Shown here piece by piece: positions 31,897-41,787 of a DNA stretch of 64,000 nt. Under the pieces are notes generated by a model, which was given only the letters and a program-made list of their open reading frames with translations, did no database searches and was not told the DNA's origin. The DNA comes from Blastocladiella emersonii ATCC 22665 (taxonomy: Eukaryota; Blastocladiomycota; Blastocladiomycetes; Blastocladiales; Blastocladiaceae): the NCBI GenBank assembly GCA_025594325.1, contig JANHCV010000009.1:558001-622000 (forward strand), given 5' to 3'. The position numbers were made by a program, and so were the translations under genes. Every line of letters begins with the position of its first letter. The first letter of the stretch is position 1.

Positions 31897-34433
31897 CTAC
31901 GTGGTGCTCATCCGGCTCATCTTGCGCGAGCTCGCCGGCATCCCGTTCCGCCTCGGCCCTTCCCCTCCACCCGCCGCCCTCGCGCCGCCATTCGCCGCCG
32001 CGGCTTCGAACCCGGCAAACACGCTATCAAGCATGAGCCGGAACACCTCGCGCGCGACCGCGTCTAGGGCGTCGAGACACTGCGGGTAATTGGCATCGCG
32101 CACCGCCAGCACGTACCGCATGCGCGCCTCGGAGCTGATGTTGAGCTCGCGCGGCGACCCCTGCTTGATGTACCGCCCGAGAAAGTACTTGAGCCGCACG
32201 TGCACCGGGTCCCCCGGGTGCACGTCGGGCACGTCCGCGTCCGCGGGAGGTGGGGGGCCGGCGAACTCGGTCGGGTCGAAGAACGGGATCGTCACGGCGG
32301 CCGCTGCTCCGCCGCTCGCGGAGGAGGACGTCGGGAGCATGTCCTCCATGGTCGTCGAATCGGCGCCCGTGCACCCGCGGCTCGTGTGGCCCGCGGACAG
32401 GAGAGATGACGCGTTGCCCGACGTGTTGGCGAGCGCGGCAACGAGCGCCGCGGGACCCGCCGCGGGACCCGTCGCGGGCGGCCGTCGCGAAAGTGTACCC
32501 GGCGAGCTCCCGCCCGCGCCCGCCGCCGAAGGCACGACCGTCGTGGTCGACGTGGACCGGTTCCCGCCGACGCCCAGCGTCGCCATCCCGAGCCCCGCCG
32601 CCGGCGGCTGCAGCGGCGTGTCATCCGTCGGCGACGTGGGCGCGGTCGGCGCGGCGGTTGACGCGGACAGCGACCCGACGGTCAGGATCCGGTGCAGGAG
32701 GGGCTCCCAGAACGCGCCGGTGCTGTGCCGCGGGACTTGCGTCGTCGAGCCGCCGTTCGTGAATGAGGGCGATGGCGAGAGGCCCGTGCTCGACGGCGAT
32801 GTCGTAAGGCCGCCCGTGTTCCGCCGGCTGCTGCTCCCGCCAGTGGGATCCGGGACGGGACCGCTGCCGCTGTGCGACGACGACGAGTTGGTCCCGACGG
32901 CCGGGTCGTGGCGGACCGACGGCGTCGGCGGCGGCGCGCCCGTGTTGCTACCACGATGACCCGCGCGGTTTCCGGTCCCAGCGCCCGCCGACCCGCGGTG
33001 CGTCCCGAGCGGTGTCGTCCCGCCGCTGCGGTTGAGAAACGACGTCCGCCGATCGCGGTGCGCCATGGTCCCCGCGCTACTCGCCGCGCCGCCACCGCCG
33101 CCCGACTTGCCCGCGCGCTCGATGAGGTGAATGTAGTCGCGGTAGAAGAGGGCGAGTTCGGGGCAAAAGTGTTTCGCGCAATGCTCGACGAGCGCCTGGA
33201 GCTGCCCCGCGTCGTGGAGGACGCGGCGCAGCTTGGCCTCGGGCGTGTGCATGGCGCGCAGGCGGTCGCGGCGGTGCGACCGCCACACCGAGTAGACGGG
33301 TTCCCAGCACCGCAGCGTGCCCGCGAAGATCTCGTAGACGAGCGCCCACAGCCACGGCCCGCACCGTCCCGCGATCCCCGCGAGGGAGGCGATCGGGATG
33401 CCCGTCAGCAGGAACAGCGGCATCGCGGCGAAGGCGACGCACAGCGACCACGCGAGCTTGGTCCGGAACGCGTTCATCTCGGTCGTGTACCCGCGGCGCG
33501 GCGCGCCCACGATCGAGAAGATGATCGCCGAGACCGTGGCGTGTAGCCCGACGAGCGCGGAGAGCGGCAGGTACAGGGGCAGCTCGCACATGAGCTCGTC
33601 GGCCTGCGGCAGGATGTCGGGCCCGTCGATCAGCGCGTGTACGCCCATGCTGAGCAGGAACACGGCGACGACGAGGGCGGTGCCGACGGCGAAGGCGCGC
33701 CACCGGACGGCCTGCGCGACGGTCAGGACCGGGAACGTGTTGGACATGCCCGTCGGGCGCAGGATGCGCGTCGAGGTGCTGAGCGCGACGCCGTCGACGT
33801 GGTACATGGCGAGGGCGACGCTGAGCAGCAGCGTCTCACGGCGCGACAGCTTGAGGTGGTGCGCGGGCACGCCAACTTCCTTGTACTCGAGCGGCTGCTT
33901 GCTGCTGCCCACGTTGCTGGAGAGCGACGAGGCGCCGCCGCCGCCGCCCGACGACGCGTGAACGGCGTGGCCCGACTGGAAGTAGTCGAGGCGCAGCAGC
34001 ATCCAGATGTGCAGCAGGTTGAAGATCTCGAGCACGGTGCCCGACGCGTACGCGAGGTTCACCACGATGAAGAACTGCCGGCAGCTCACGAACATGGTCG
34101 GGATCCGCGCGCCGAACAGCGGGTGCCACACGGGCATCGCGTGGACCTACAGAGTCGCCCCTGCATCTGATGAGTCGCGGGTAGGCGTTCGAGAGGGTAG
34201 CAGCGTACGATGAACAAGCTGAGCGCCGTGGCGACGACCGACCGGATGAGCAGGACGGGCAGGTGGTGCCGCTGGATGTAGACGTGGCGCGACCAGCGGA
34301 CGATCGGGACGAGCGGCGCGAGCTGCCACACGAGGCTGATGCTCTGGATCGCCGCGTACGCCGCCGTGAGCATGTTGAGCCGGTCCGCGGTCGCGGCCGG
34401 GTACGGGAACGTGATGGTGTGCGGGTCATTCAT
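31897..34433 (-). CDS. Seven-transmembrane protein with C-terminal split RGS domain
   Basis: Exons 34433-34209 and 34146-31897 (63-nt intron, GTACGC..TAG) give 824 residues. The first ~370 contain several hydrophobic helices (for example AFAVGTALVVAVFLLSMGVH, LSALVGLHATVSAIIFSI, LCVAFAAMPLFLL), consistent with a 7TM receptor-like module. An RGS-type sequence starts at about 382 (EAKLRRVLHDAGQLQALVEH, FCPELALFYRDYIHLI). It resumes only at about 725 (VHVRLKYFLGRYIKQGS ... SEARMRYVLAVRD ... FRLMLDSVFAGF), after some 300 Ser/Thr/Gly/Pro-rich residues. RGS domains speed GTP hydrolysis on G-alpha; fused to 7TM they would act at the membrane. The ligand is unknown. Confidence 0.85.
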
Positions 34434-35036
34434 GTTGTTGGTGGCGGGACCCGTCGTGGTGGCGGTTGCGGTTCATGGAGTCGTTTCATTCATGCGCGAG
34501 CGAGAGGGGGATCGCGGTGCACGATCTAGAAAGCGGGGCGCCGTGGGGCGTAGCGCAGAACATGCGCTGAGCTTTGGCCCTCCCCTGCACCTTGCGACAC
34601 ATGCAATTTGCGCGCACCTCCAAGAGTGTCTCGCGATGCGCCGCGCGCGATCCGACGCTGCGACGGACGTGCTTCCGGCTGCCCGGGCGTGGTGGCGGTG
34701 CGAGACATCCGCGCGGCGCGACGCGTCTCACGGCGCGAGACATTGGTCACGCGAGCGCGTGCGGCTATTTCCGGCGAGAACGCGCCGCGTTTGATTGGCC
34801 GGCGGAAACGTGGTCGGCTGAGCGTATTTCGCGCGCGGCCAATGAGACGCGAGGGCACGTGAGGCGTGACACGCTCGCCGACCGCGTCGCCGTGAAAGCC
34901 GCTCGTCCAAGTCGACGATCGACCCGGACAGGCCCGGCCTTGAGAGTGTTATCGGGCGATACAAATAGCGAGCGGACCTCGGGAGGCGTCCCCGCTCTCT
35001 CTTGACCAACCACCTTGCTACGCATCAACGGCCACC
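34434..35036. promoter_or_regulatory. Divergent promoter region, 7TM-RGS / isopropylmalate synthase
   Basis: No ORF supported. It contains GACGCGTCTC at about 34720-34729 and further GAGACGCG-like and CACGTGA-like fragments around 34850, matching the window's repeated element. A GATACAAATAG at about 34958-34968, some 75 bp before the ATG at 35037, may serve as TATA for the synthase. Confidence 0.45.
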
Positions 35037-36767
35037 ATGGCGCACATCCCCAACCGGCAGCACGGATCCGACGCCGACGACGGCGAGCTCGCGCACGCGG
35101 CGGCCAAGGAGCACCTGTACATCTTCGACTCGACGCTGCGCGACGGCGAGCAGAGTCCCGGGGTCACGCTGCACGTCACCGAGAAGGTGGAGATTGCGCG
35201 GCAGCTGTCCAAGCTGGGCGTCGACATCTGCGAGGCCGGGTTCCCGATCGCGTCCGACGGCGACTTTGAGGCCGTGGCCCGCATCGCGCGCGAGGTCGGC
35301 CCGCTCATGGTCAACCGCGAGCGCATCGGCCGCCCCATGCGCATCTGCGGCCTGGCCCGCGCGACGCGCGGCGACATCCAGCGCGCCTACGACGCCGTCC
35401 ACCACGCGCCGCTGCACCGGATCCACACGTTTCTGGCGACGAGCGACATCCACCTCGAGCACAAGCTGCGCATCTCGCGCGACGAGTGCGTGCGCCGCGC
35501 CACCGAGGCCGTCGCCTTCGCGCGCTCGCTCGTCGACGACGTCGAGTTCTCGCCCGAGGACGCGGGCCGGTCCGACCCCGACTTTCTGTGCCGCGTGCTC
35601 GGCGCCGTGATCGACGCGGGCGCCACGGTCCTCAACATCCCCGACACGGTCGGGTACAACACGCCCGAGGACTACGGCCGGCTCATCGCGTACCTGATCG
35701 CGCACACGCCCGGCGCCGGCAAGGTGATCTGGTCGACGCACTGCCACAACGACCTCGGGCTCGCCACCGCCAACACGCTCGCGGGCGTGCGCGCCGGCGC
35801 GCGCCAGGTCGAGGTCACCATCAACGGGATCGGCGAGCGCGCGGGCAACACGTCCGCCGAGGAGGTGGTCATGGCGCTGTGCACGCACCCGAAGTCGTTC
35901 CCCGTGACCACGCTCATCGACACCAAGCAGATCTTCCGCACGTCGCAGCTCGTGTCGCAGCGCACGGGCATGGTCGTGCAGCCCAACAAGGCGATTGTCG
36001 GCGCCAACGCCTTCGCGCACGAGTCGGGTATCCACCAGGACGGCGTTCTCAAGCACGCCGCCACGTACGAGATCATTGACCCGGCGACCGTCGGCGTCCC
36101 CTCCAACGCCCTCGTCCTCGGCAAGCACTCGGGCCGCAACGCCTTCCGCACCCGCATCCAGCAGCTCGGGTACTCGCTGACCGAGGACGAGTTTCAGCGC
36201 TCGTTCGCCCGGTTCAAGCGCACCGCCGACGCCAAGAAGGCCGTGACCGACTCGGACATTGTCGCCATCGTCGAGGACGAGCTCGGCGTCCTGCAGCAGC
36301 CCGCCATCGAGCTGCGCAGCGTCCAGGTCTCGTCGGGCACCGGCGTCATCGCCACCGCGACCGTCGAGCTCGTCGTGTACCGCGCCGAGGGCGAGACCGT
36401 CCTCGTCGACGCGGCCATCTCGCGCAACGGTCCCATCCACGCCATCTTCAAGGCCGTCGAGCGACTTGTCGAGGTCTCTATCAACCTCCTCCACTACGAG
36501 GTCCGCGCTGTCTCCGCCGGCGGCGACGGTGACGCGCTCGGCCAGGTCGCTGTCAAGCTCGCCAACGAGGCCGCGCCACACGTACACTACAACGGCACCG
36601 CGACCGACACGGACGTGGTCATGGCCAGCGCCCGCGCGTTCGTGGCGGCGCTCAACCGTATGCTCCTCCAGGCGCCCCACGCGGCCAAGACGCCGCGCGA
36701 GGCGATGCCCGTGTCTCCGACGGCGGCTGAGCACGCGCCGCCCGCGTCGCGTAAGGTTGATATCTAG
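35037..36767 (+). CDS. leuA: 2-isopropylmalate synthase, bacterial/plant LeuA type
   Basis: Intronless, 576 residues; GCCACCATGG start context. It catalyses acetyl-CoA plus 2-ketoisovalerate to 2-isopropylmalate, the first step of leucine synthesis. The HMGL-like TIM barrel carries DSTLRDGEQSPGV (31-43), EAGFPIAS, HCHNDLGLATANTLAGV (~235) and GIHQDG (~330). The last ~170 residues match the LeuA dimer/regulatory domain, where leucine feedback acts. The motifs are those of bacterial and plant enzymes; yeast Leu4/Leu9 have different signatures (DTTLRDGNQ type) and are larger. No targeting peptide is evident. Family certain; origin by transfer or ancestral retention undecided. Citramalate synthase is less likely. 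Confidence 0.93.
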   Translation: MAHIPNRQHGSDADDGELAHAAAKEHLYIFDSTLRDGEQSPGVTLHVTEKVEIARQLSKLGVDICEAGFPIASDGDFEAVARIAREVGPLMVNRERIGRPMRICGLARATRGDIQRAYDAVHHAPLHRIHTFLATSDIHLEHKLRISRDECVRRATEAVAFARSLVDDVEFSPEDAGRSDPDFLCRVLGAVIDAGATVLNIPDTVGYNTPEDYGRLIAYLIAHTPGAGKVIWSTHCHNDLGLATANTLAGVRAGARQVEVTINGIGERAGNTSAEEVVMALCTHPKSFPVTTLIDTKQIFRTSQLVSQRTGMVVQPNKAIVGANAFAHESGIHQDGVLKHAATYEIIDPATVGVPSNALVLGKHSGRNAFRTRIQQLGYSLTEDEFQRSFARFKRTADAKKAVTDSDIVAIVEDELGVLQQPAIELRSVQVSSGTGVIATATVELVVYRAEGETVLVDAAISRNGPIHAIFKAVERLVEVSINLLHYEVRAVSAGGDGDALGQVAVKLANEAAPHVHYNGTATDTDVVMASARAFVAALNRMLLQAPHAAKTPREAMPVSPTAAEHAPPASRKVDI

Positions 36768-36972
36768 GAGTGGTAGGACGGGGTTTTTGAATACACATCT
36801 GCATAATTTCACTCTCGCTACCGCTCCGTCAACTCCAACATCAACTGAAGTGAGCCACGTCGACGAGGCGCGCGCAGGGGCAAGCAGGCGAGGAGACGCG
36901 CGAGGTGACGCGGGAGGCGGGCCTCGGCGTGTGTCGTGCGCCGCCGGCTCGGCCGCATCGAGACCACGGACC

Positions 36973-37633
36973 GACGCGAAAAACTGATGTAGCGACCAGG
37001 CGCGGACACGAATTGGTGGATACAGAGGTGTCGGGCGGGCGAGGAGACTAGAGAGCTCGTTTCAAACTCGCAGGCGACGGTGGCCAGGGTCAGACAGCTC
37101 GCGATCCGCGCGACGATACGATGGCCATGGTCGGCGCGCGTTCAGCTCGGTCCGCAGCGAGGTGCGCGACGCAATCTAGTCGAGGAAGCAACGTGCTCAT
37201 GAGCAACCCCAAGGTGCGCGCAAGGGTTGAGTACCAACGGACGCTGCAGGTTTGATGGGCCAGACTCAGACTGAGCGAAGACGAGTGAGGAGCCGCGCTA
37301 CAGCGCGAGCTTGACTTTGGCGACAAGCGGCTCCTCAGAGACGGTGCTCCACAGCGCACTGGCGACTCGTCTGGATCGGGACTTTGGACTGACGCAAAGA
37401 GCGAACGTAGCGACCGGGCGCGGACACGAAGCGGTGGATTGAAAGAAGCCTTGGACAAGCTTGGAGACTCGAGAGCTCGTTTAAAACTCACAGGCGACGG
37501 TGGCCAGGGTCAGCTCGCGATCAGTGCTACCTTGGCCTTGGCCAGCGCGCGCGACACCTTGAAGGCGGCGAGGCGCGCAACTCAAGCAGAAGCTCAGCAG
37601 CGCAAACTTGCCGAAAAGCAACTTGCTCATGAC
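36973..37633. repeat. Tandem intergenic duplication (~240 bp unit, two copies)
   Basis: Segments at about 36973-37205 and 37391-37633 share long blocks: GCGGACACGAA, GAGAGCTCGTTT, then CAGGCGACGGTGGCCAGGGTCAG, CAGCTCGCGATC and finally GCTCATGA. The copies have diverged moderately. No coding content is recognised. Confidence 0.75.
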
Positions 37634-37978
37634 TTCTCAGCTGAAGGCTAGCGCGGGGCACAGCAGGTGCTCTCGCGCGGCGAAGGTCAAGGTCAAGGGC
37701 GCGACTCAGAACGCGACTTATCATAGTATGGTCAATTTCCAGCGACGCGGTCGCGAATCGCGAACGATCAACCGCTCCGTCATCCTTGATCAGATCACAC
37801 ACGAGAGAGAACGATGATGGAGAAAGCTCAACCGCAGCTTTATTACCGACAAGCGGCGATAGGCGACAGGAGCGAGGGGGAGAAGGCGAGAGAACAACGA
37901 GGAGGGAGGGAGAACCGACAAAGGGAGGAGAGCAGGAAGAAGAGCAAAGAGGGGGGAGGCCAGACGGTCGCGAGGGGC

Positions 37979-38848
37979 TTAGTGGCAGCCGTCGCCGTAG
38001 TAGCCCGAGTCGTACGAGCCGTACGAGTCGTCGCCGTAGTACCCGGAGTCGTAGCCCTTCGAGTCGTCGCCGTAGTAGCCCGAGTCGTAGCCCTTCGAGT
38101 CGTCGCCGTAGTAGCCCGAGTCGTAGCCCTTGGAGTCGTCGCCGTAGTAGCCCGAGTCGTAGCCCTTGGAGTCATCGCCATAGTAGCCGGAATCGTAGCC
38201 GTACGAGTCGTCGCCGTAGTAGCCCGAGTCGTAGCCGTACGAGTCGTCGCCGTAGTAGCCCGAGTCGTAGCCCTTCGAGTCGTCGCCGTAGTAGCCCGAG
38301 TCGTAGCCCTTCGAGTCGTCGCCGTAGTAGCCCGAGTCGTAGCCCTTCGAGTCGTCGCCGTAGTACCCGGAGTCGTAGCCCTTCGAGTCGTCGCCGTAGT
38401 AGCCCGAGTCGTAGCCCTTCGAGTCGTCGCCGTAGTAGCCCGAGTCGTAGCCCTTCGAGTCGTCGCCGTAGTAGCCCGAGTCGTAGCCCTTGGAGTCGTC
38501 GCCGTAGTAGCCCGAGTCGTAGCCCTTGGAGTCATCGCCATAGTAGCCGGAATCGTAGCCGTACGAGTCGTCGCCGTAGTAGCCCGAGTCGTAGCCGTAC
38601 GAGTCGTCGCCGTAGTAGCCCGAGTCGTAGCCCTTCGAGTCGTCGCCGTAGTAGCCCGAGTCGTAGCCCTTCGAGTCGTCGCCGTAGTACCCGGAGTCGT
38701 AGCCCTTCGAGTCGTCGCCGTAGTAGCCCGAGTCGTAGCCCTTCGAGTCGTCGCCGTAGTAGCCCGAGTCGTAGCCCTTCGAGTCGTCGCCGTAGTAGCC
38801 CGAGTCGTAGCTGCCGTACGAGTCGTCGCCGTAGCCGTAGCCAGTCAT
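37979..38848 (-). CDS. Tyr/Gly/Asp-repeat low-complexity protein (23 repeats of 12 residues)
   Basis: Start at 38848 (CACCATGAC context), stop 37979-37981; 289 residues. After MTGYGYGDD the protein is 23 copies of a unit S-[K/Y]-GYDSGYYGDD, with SYGSYDSGYYGD variants first and last. No signal peptide or membrane segment. The repeated [G/S]-Y-[G/S] pattern resembles prion-like or phase-separating domains and some stress proteins; function unknown. A GATAAATA box (38999-39006) lies ~150 bp upstream. The 36-bp DNA unit has no stop in several frames (one plus frame reads as an RS repeat), so strand choice rests on the start context, the TATA and the complete ATG-to-stop structure. Confidence 0.72.
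   Translation of the reverse strand: MTGYGYGDDSYGSYDSGYYGDDSKGYDSGYYGDDSKGYDSGYYGDDSKGYDSGYYGDDSKGYDSGYYGDDSKGYDSGYYGDDSYGYDSGYYGDDSYGYDSGYYGDDSKGYDSGYYGDDSKGYDSGYYGDDSKGYDSGYYGDDSKGYDSGYYGDDSKGYDSGYYGDDSKGYDSGYYGDDSKGYDSGYYGDDSKGYDSGYYGDDSYGYDSGYYGDDSYGYDSGYYGDDSKGYDSGYYGDDSKGYDSGYYGDDSKGYDSGYYGDDSKGYDSGYYGDDSYGSYDSGYYGDGCH
37985..38830. repeat. 36-bp minisatellite array inside the Tyr/Gly gene
   Basis: About 23 tandem 36-bp units, nearly identical in DNA. A higher-order duplication of 360 bp (ten units) is visible: 38101-38300 is repeated almost base for base at 38461-38660, including two rare synonymous changes. This indicates recent block expansion or gene conversion. It is coding, so not a CRISPR array. 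Confidence 0.92.
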
Positions 38849-39892
38849 GGTGAAGGAGGGGGTGGGTGGTGGGGAGAGGAGGGGAGGCTGTGCGACCGAA
38901 GGCGCAGGCGGAGGTGTGCAAGGGTGCAAGGGAGGGGAGAGAGGACTGGGAGGTGCTCGCTGTCGAATCGAGAGGGAGGGATGCGGGGCGGCGGCCGGTA
39001 TTTATCGGCGGGCCGGGTCGAGGGCGGGGACGGCGAGGGCGGAGGCGGCGAGCAGCGAGTGGCGGCAGTCGGCGACGCGCTCGGGTCGGGATCCAGCGAG
39101 GAAGGCGGCGAGAAGGACGCGGAGCACGACGCGAAGCTAGCGCGTAGATCCACTTCCGCAGCCACGGTGAGCGGCCGCGGTGCGCAGCTTGCCTCCTTTG
39201 CCGATCGATGGCGGATCCCGTCGGCGTCGTGACGGTGGAAGGGACGCGCCGCGAATGGATCTAGCCTTCAGCTCCAGTTCCGGTGCGGCGGCGGCGGGAT
39301 CCCGATCGCGGCCACGCGCGCACCTTGGCTCCCTCGCTGGTCGGCGCGGCGCCTAGCTCCATACGCCAGCTGGCGCACGGAGCTAGACGCCACCTTCCTG
39401 AAGCGTCGGCAGGGGCACTCGGCGCGATCTCGACGCCAGCGCTAGCCACTGCGCTAGATCCAGTCGCTCGAGCCGCGAGGCGTCGGGACGCCGACATGAG
39501 GGCAGGCTCCACTTTCGCGGAGCTATGCGTGGCGGCTGCGGCGCGCTGCGCGTTGCATCCAGTTGCTTTCCATTTGCTTGCATCCGCGTCGGCAGGGACC
39601 CGTGGGAAGGGGAGGCGGGTGCGCAAAGTGGCCGGGATGGAAAGTTGTCTCTCGGCTCGCGTTTCATCCGCGAGCGCCGGTCACGCCTTTTCGCGACGCG
39701 TCCTCGCACGCGCGAGGGGGAGCCGAGAGACACGAGCGACTTCCCAATCGCGGAGAGCGGCCAAGAGGTTCAAGTTGAAAGCAAAGCTAATTATATAGTA
39801 CACTAGGTTCGAACGATACAAATACATACACAACCGACACCCACTCGACTCGGAGCGCGTACACGCGCTCCCTCCATTCCTCCCTCCCTCCA
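38849..39892. other. Upstream region of Tyr/Gly-repeat gene
   Basis: Contains the TATA-like box at 38999-39006 (minus) and a copy of the repeated element TCACG ... CGCGACGCGTC at 39681-39704. No gene supported. Confidence 0.45.
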
Positions 39893-41302
39893 TCAGATCA
39901 GCGCCGCCACGGCCACGAACACGGCGTCGGGTGCGGGCGCGATCAGAGGCATCTCGATGTGGCCAAAGAACTCGACCGCCTTGGCCACGTTCTTGGCATA
40001 CGACCCGTCGACGGTCGACACCTCGGCCGTGCACAGCGTCGCCAGCACGGGCGCGACGAGCGGCACCATGCGGGGCGTGCAGTTGGCCGACGTCGCGGCC
40101 ATCATCTTGTTCTCCATGAGCATCTTGATGCCCTTGGTCTTGTCGCACACGTTGTTGAGCGCCAGGATGCGCTTGAGCGCGCGGCGCTCGTGCGGCGCCA
40201 TCTTGAACGCCTTGTCGGCGTCGATGAACTCGAGCGCGAGGCTGATCGCGTTGAGCGTCGAAAAATCCGAGTTCGACCGGAGGCAGTGCTGGTATCGCGC
40301 GCGTGTTGAGTGTGTGAGTGGGCGGGCTCTCGATGCGGGCGACTTGAGGCGAGAGCGAAGTACCTCGGCCACCCTGATCCACTTCTGGACGACCGCATCG
40401 TCCAGCGACGCGGCGCTCTTGACCGACATCTTGACAAAGTTGTAAATCCCGTTGTGTACCGTGGTCTTGTTGTTTTCCCCGAGGGCCTTGGCCACGGCGG
40501 ACCCGAGCACCTTGGGGTCAGCCGACCCGACGCCGCGGGCGGCCGCGCGGACGTTATCGACGGTCTTGACGAGCTCGGGCACGGCGAGCGCGGTCAGCGC
40601 CTTGGCGAGGTCGCGCGACGGGACCTCGAGCACGACGCGGGCGGCCTGGGCGCCCGCCGACGCGTCGCCCTGGTCGAGACCGTCGGCGCGCGTGACGATG
40701 CCCGCGACCTTGTTGAAGGCGAAGCGAGCGGCGCGACGCAGCTTCGAGTCCTTGGGCGTCTTGAACGGCTTGGCCGGCTTGACGGCCGAGGCCGAGGTGA
40801 TGGAGGTCGAGATCTTGACAGCGGCGGTGTCGATCTCGAGGTGCAGCTGCTGCTCGGGGACCGTGAGCGGAGCGACGGGGGTCTGGGCGATGCGAGAGGA
40901 GGGTGCGTGAGCATGGCGGGTCATGAGAAAAACCATTGAGTCGAGAGAACGTACCCCAGACAGGCTGAGCAGCGACGCCCAGGCGCGGAGGCACTTGAAG
41001 GGCACCGCGAGCGCGTCGACGACCTGGCCGGCGAACTTGTTGAAGAACGACGACAGCGGCTTGGAGGTCGAGGTGGCGGCCGCCGCGCTAGCGGTGACGG
41101 TCGTGGCCAGACCCGGTGGCGCCTTCATGCGGGCGAGCGCCGAGGCGGCAGTCGTGGCGGACGAGGCGAGCGGGTCAAGCTCGGCGATGTGGAGGGTCTG
41201 CTCGGCGAGCAAGTCGCGCTTGACCGACGGCGTGGCGCTGGATTGGGCAAGCTGGCGATCACCGCGGCGCCGGACGTCGGGTAGGCGGGAGCGTCCAGAC
41301 AT
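39893..41302 (-). CDS. Unrecognised protein, three exons with phase-0 stop-free introns
   Basis: Exons 41302-40955, 40882-40364 and 40288-39893 give 420 residues. The two introns (72 and 75 nt; GTACGT..CAG and GTACTT..CAG) are multiples of three without stops, so the whole 1410 bp is also one open frame and retention would add 49 residues. The sequence is mostly helical with basic patches: LSSFFNKFAGQVVDALAVPFKCLRAWASLL, KLRRAARFAFNKVAGIV, and a C-terminal KMAPHERRALKRILALNNVCDKTKGIKML. No signal peptide or catalytic motif was recognised. It is divergent from lectin-like gene A, with 485 bp between starts that include an ACGCGTC element. Confidence 0.72.
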   Translation of the reverse strand: MSGRSRLPDVRRRGDRQLAQSSATPSVKRDLLAEQTLHIAELDPLASSATTAASALARMKAPPGLATTVTASAAAATSTSKPLSSFFNKFAGQVVDALAVPFKCLRAWASLLSLSGVRSLDSMVFLMTRHAHAPSSRIAQTPVAPLTVPEQQLHLEIDTAAVKISTSITSASAVKPAKPFKTPKDSKLRRAARFAFNKVAGIVTRADGLDQGDASAGAQAARVVLEVPSRDLAKALTALAVPELVKTVDNVRAAARGVGSADPKVLGSAVAKALGENNKTTVHNGIYNFVKMSVKSAASLDDAVVQKWIRVAEVLRSRLKSPASRARPLTHSTRARYQHCLRSNSDFSTLNAISLALEFIDADKAFKMAPHERRALKRILALNNVCDKTKGIKMLMENKMMAATSANCTPRMVPLVAPVLATLCTAEVSTVDGSYAKNVAKAVEFFGHIEMPLIAPAPDAVFVAVAALI

Positions 41303-41451
41303 GCTCGACCGTGCCCGGATTCGATTGCATGGAGACGTTCATTCGTTCAAGGGAAATGCCAACGTTGCAAGGGGAGACCAGTCGCCGGCAGGGGGTGCTT
41401 TCGCCGGCCGAGAAGGCGCGCGTCGCACGTTTCAAGCCTCCCGCGTGCCAG

Positions 41452-41475
41452 TCACGCCATTTCGCGACGCGTCTC
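41452..41475. promoter_or_regulatory. TCACG ... CGCGACGCGTCTC element, copy A
   Basis: Same composite element as at 66-89 in reverse orientation, about 310 bp upstream of gene A. The counterpart upstream of gene B is at 49987-50010. The ACGCGT core matches the MCB box; a regulatory role is inferred. Confidence 0.5.
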
Positions 41476-41697
41476 CTGTCTCGCGCTGGCCGCCGTAGGG
41501 TCAGTCGGCTTTCCAAAGCAAGCTGGCGGGTGCCTCCACGTTTTAGCGAGGTGGCCCTCGCGGGCCCAGCACGAGCCGGTCAGCAGGTGCAGATCCGGCT
41601 CGCGTGCACGCGCACCGTTCTCCACGCGCGCGAGGGGAACGCGGCAGCGCCCACATGGGTTTTCGCTAGCGCTCCGCTTCGAGCGACCTCGGCAGAG

Positions 41698-41704
41698 TAT
41701 AAAA
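41698..41704 (+). promoter_or_regulatory. TATA box of lectin-like gene A
   Basis: TATAAAA, 90 bp before the ATG at 41788. Conserved in gene B at 50232-50238, 89 bp before its ATG. Confidence 0.75.
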
Positions 41705-41787
41705 CGGGCGACGGAGTCGCAGAAAGTCGCCTCTCCTCAGTCAAAGCACACCTTTTTGCAACGAATCATCACGCATCACGATCGACC

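Noticed and set aside
37985-38830. 36-bp tandem repeats as a CRISPR array
   Set aside because: No spacers; units are contiguous, coding and in a eukaryotic context.
37786-38853. RS-repeat protein on the plus strand
   Set aside because: Arises from the same 36-bp unit; the minus frame has the better start context and a TATA-like box. Kept as a finding, not a gene.
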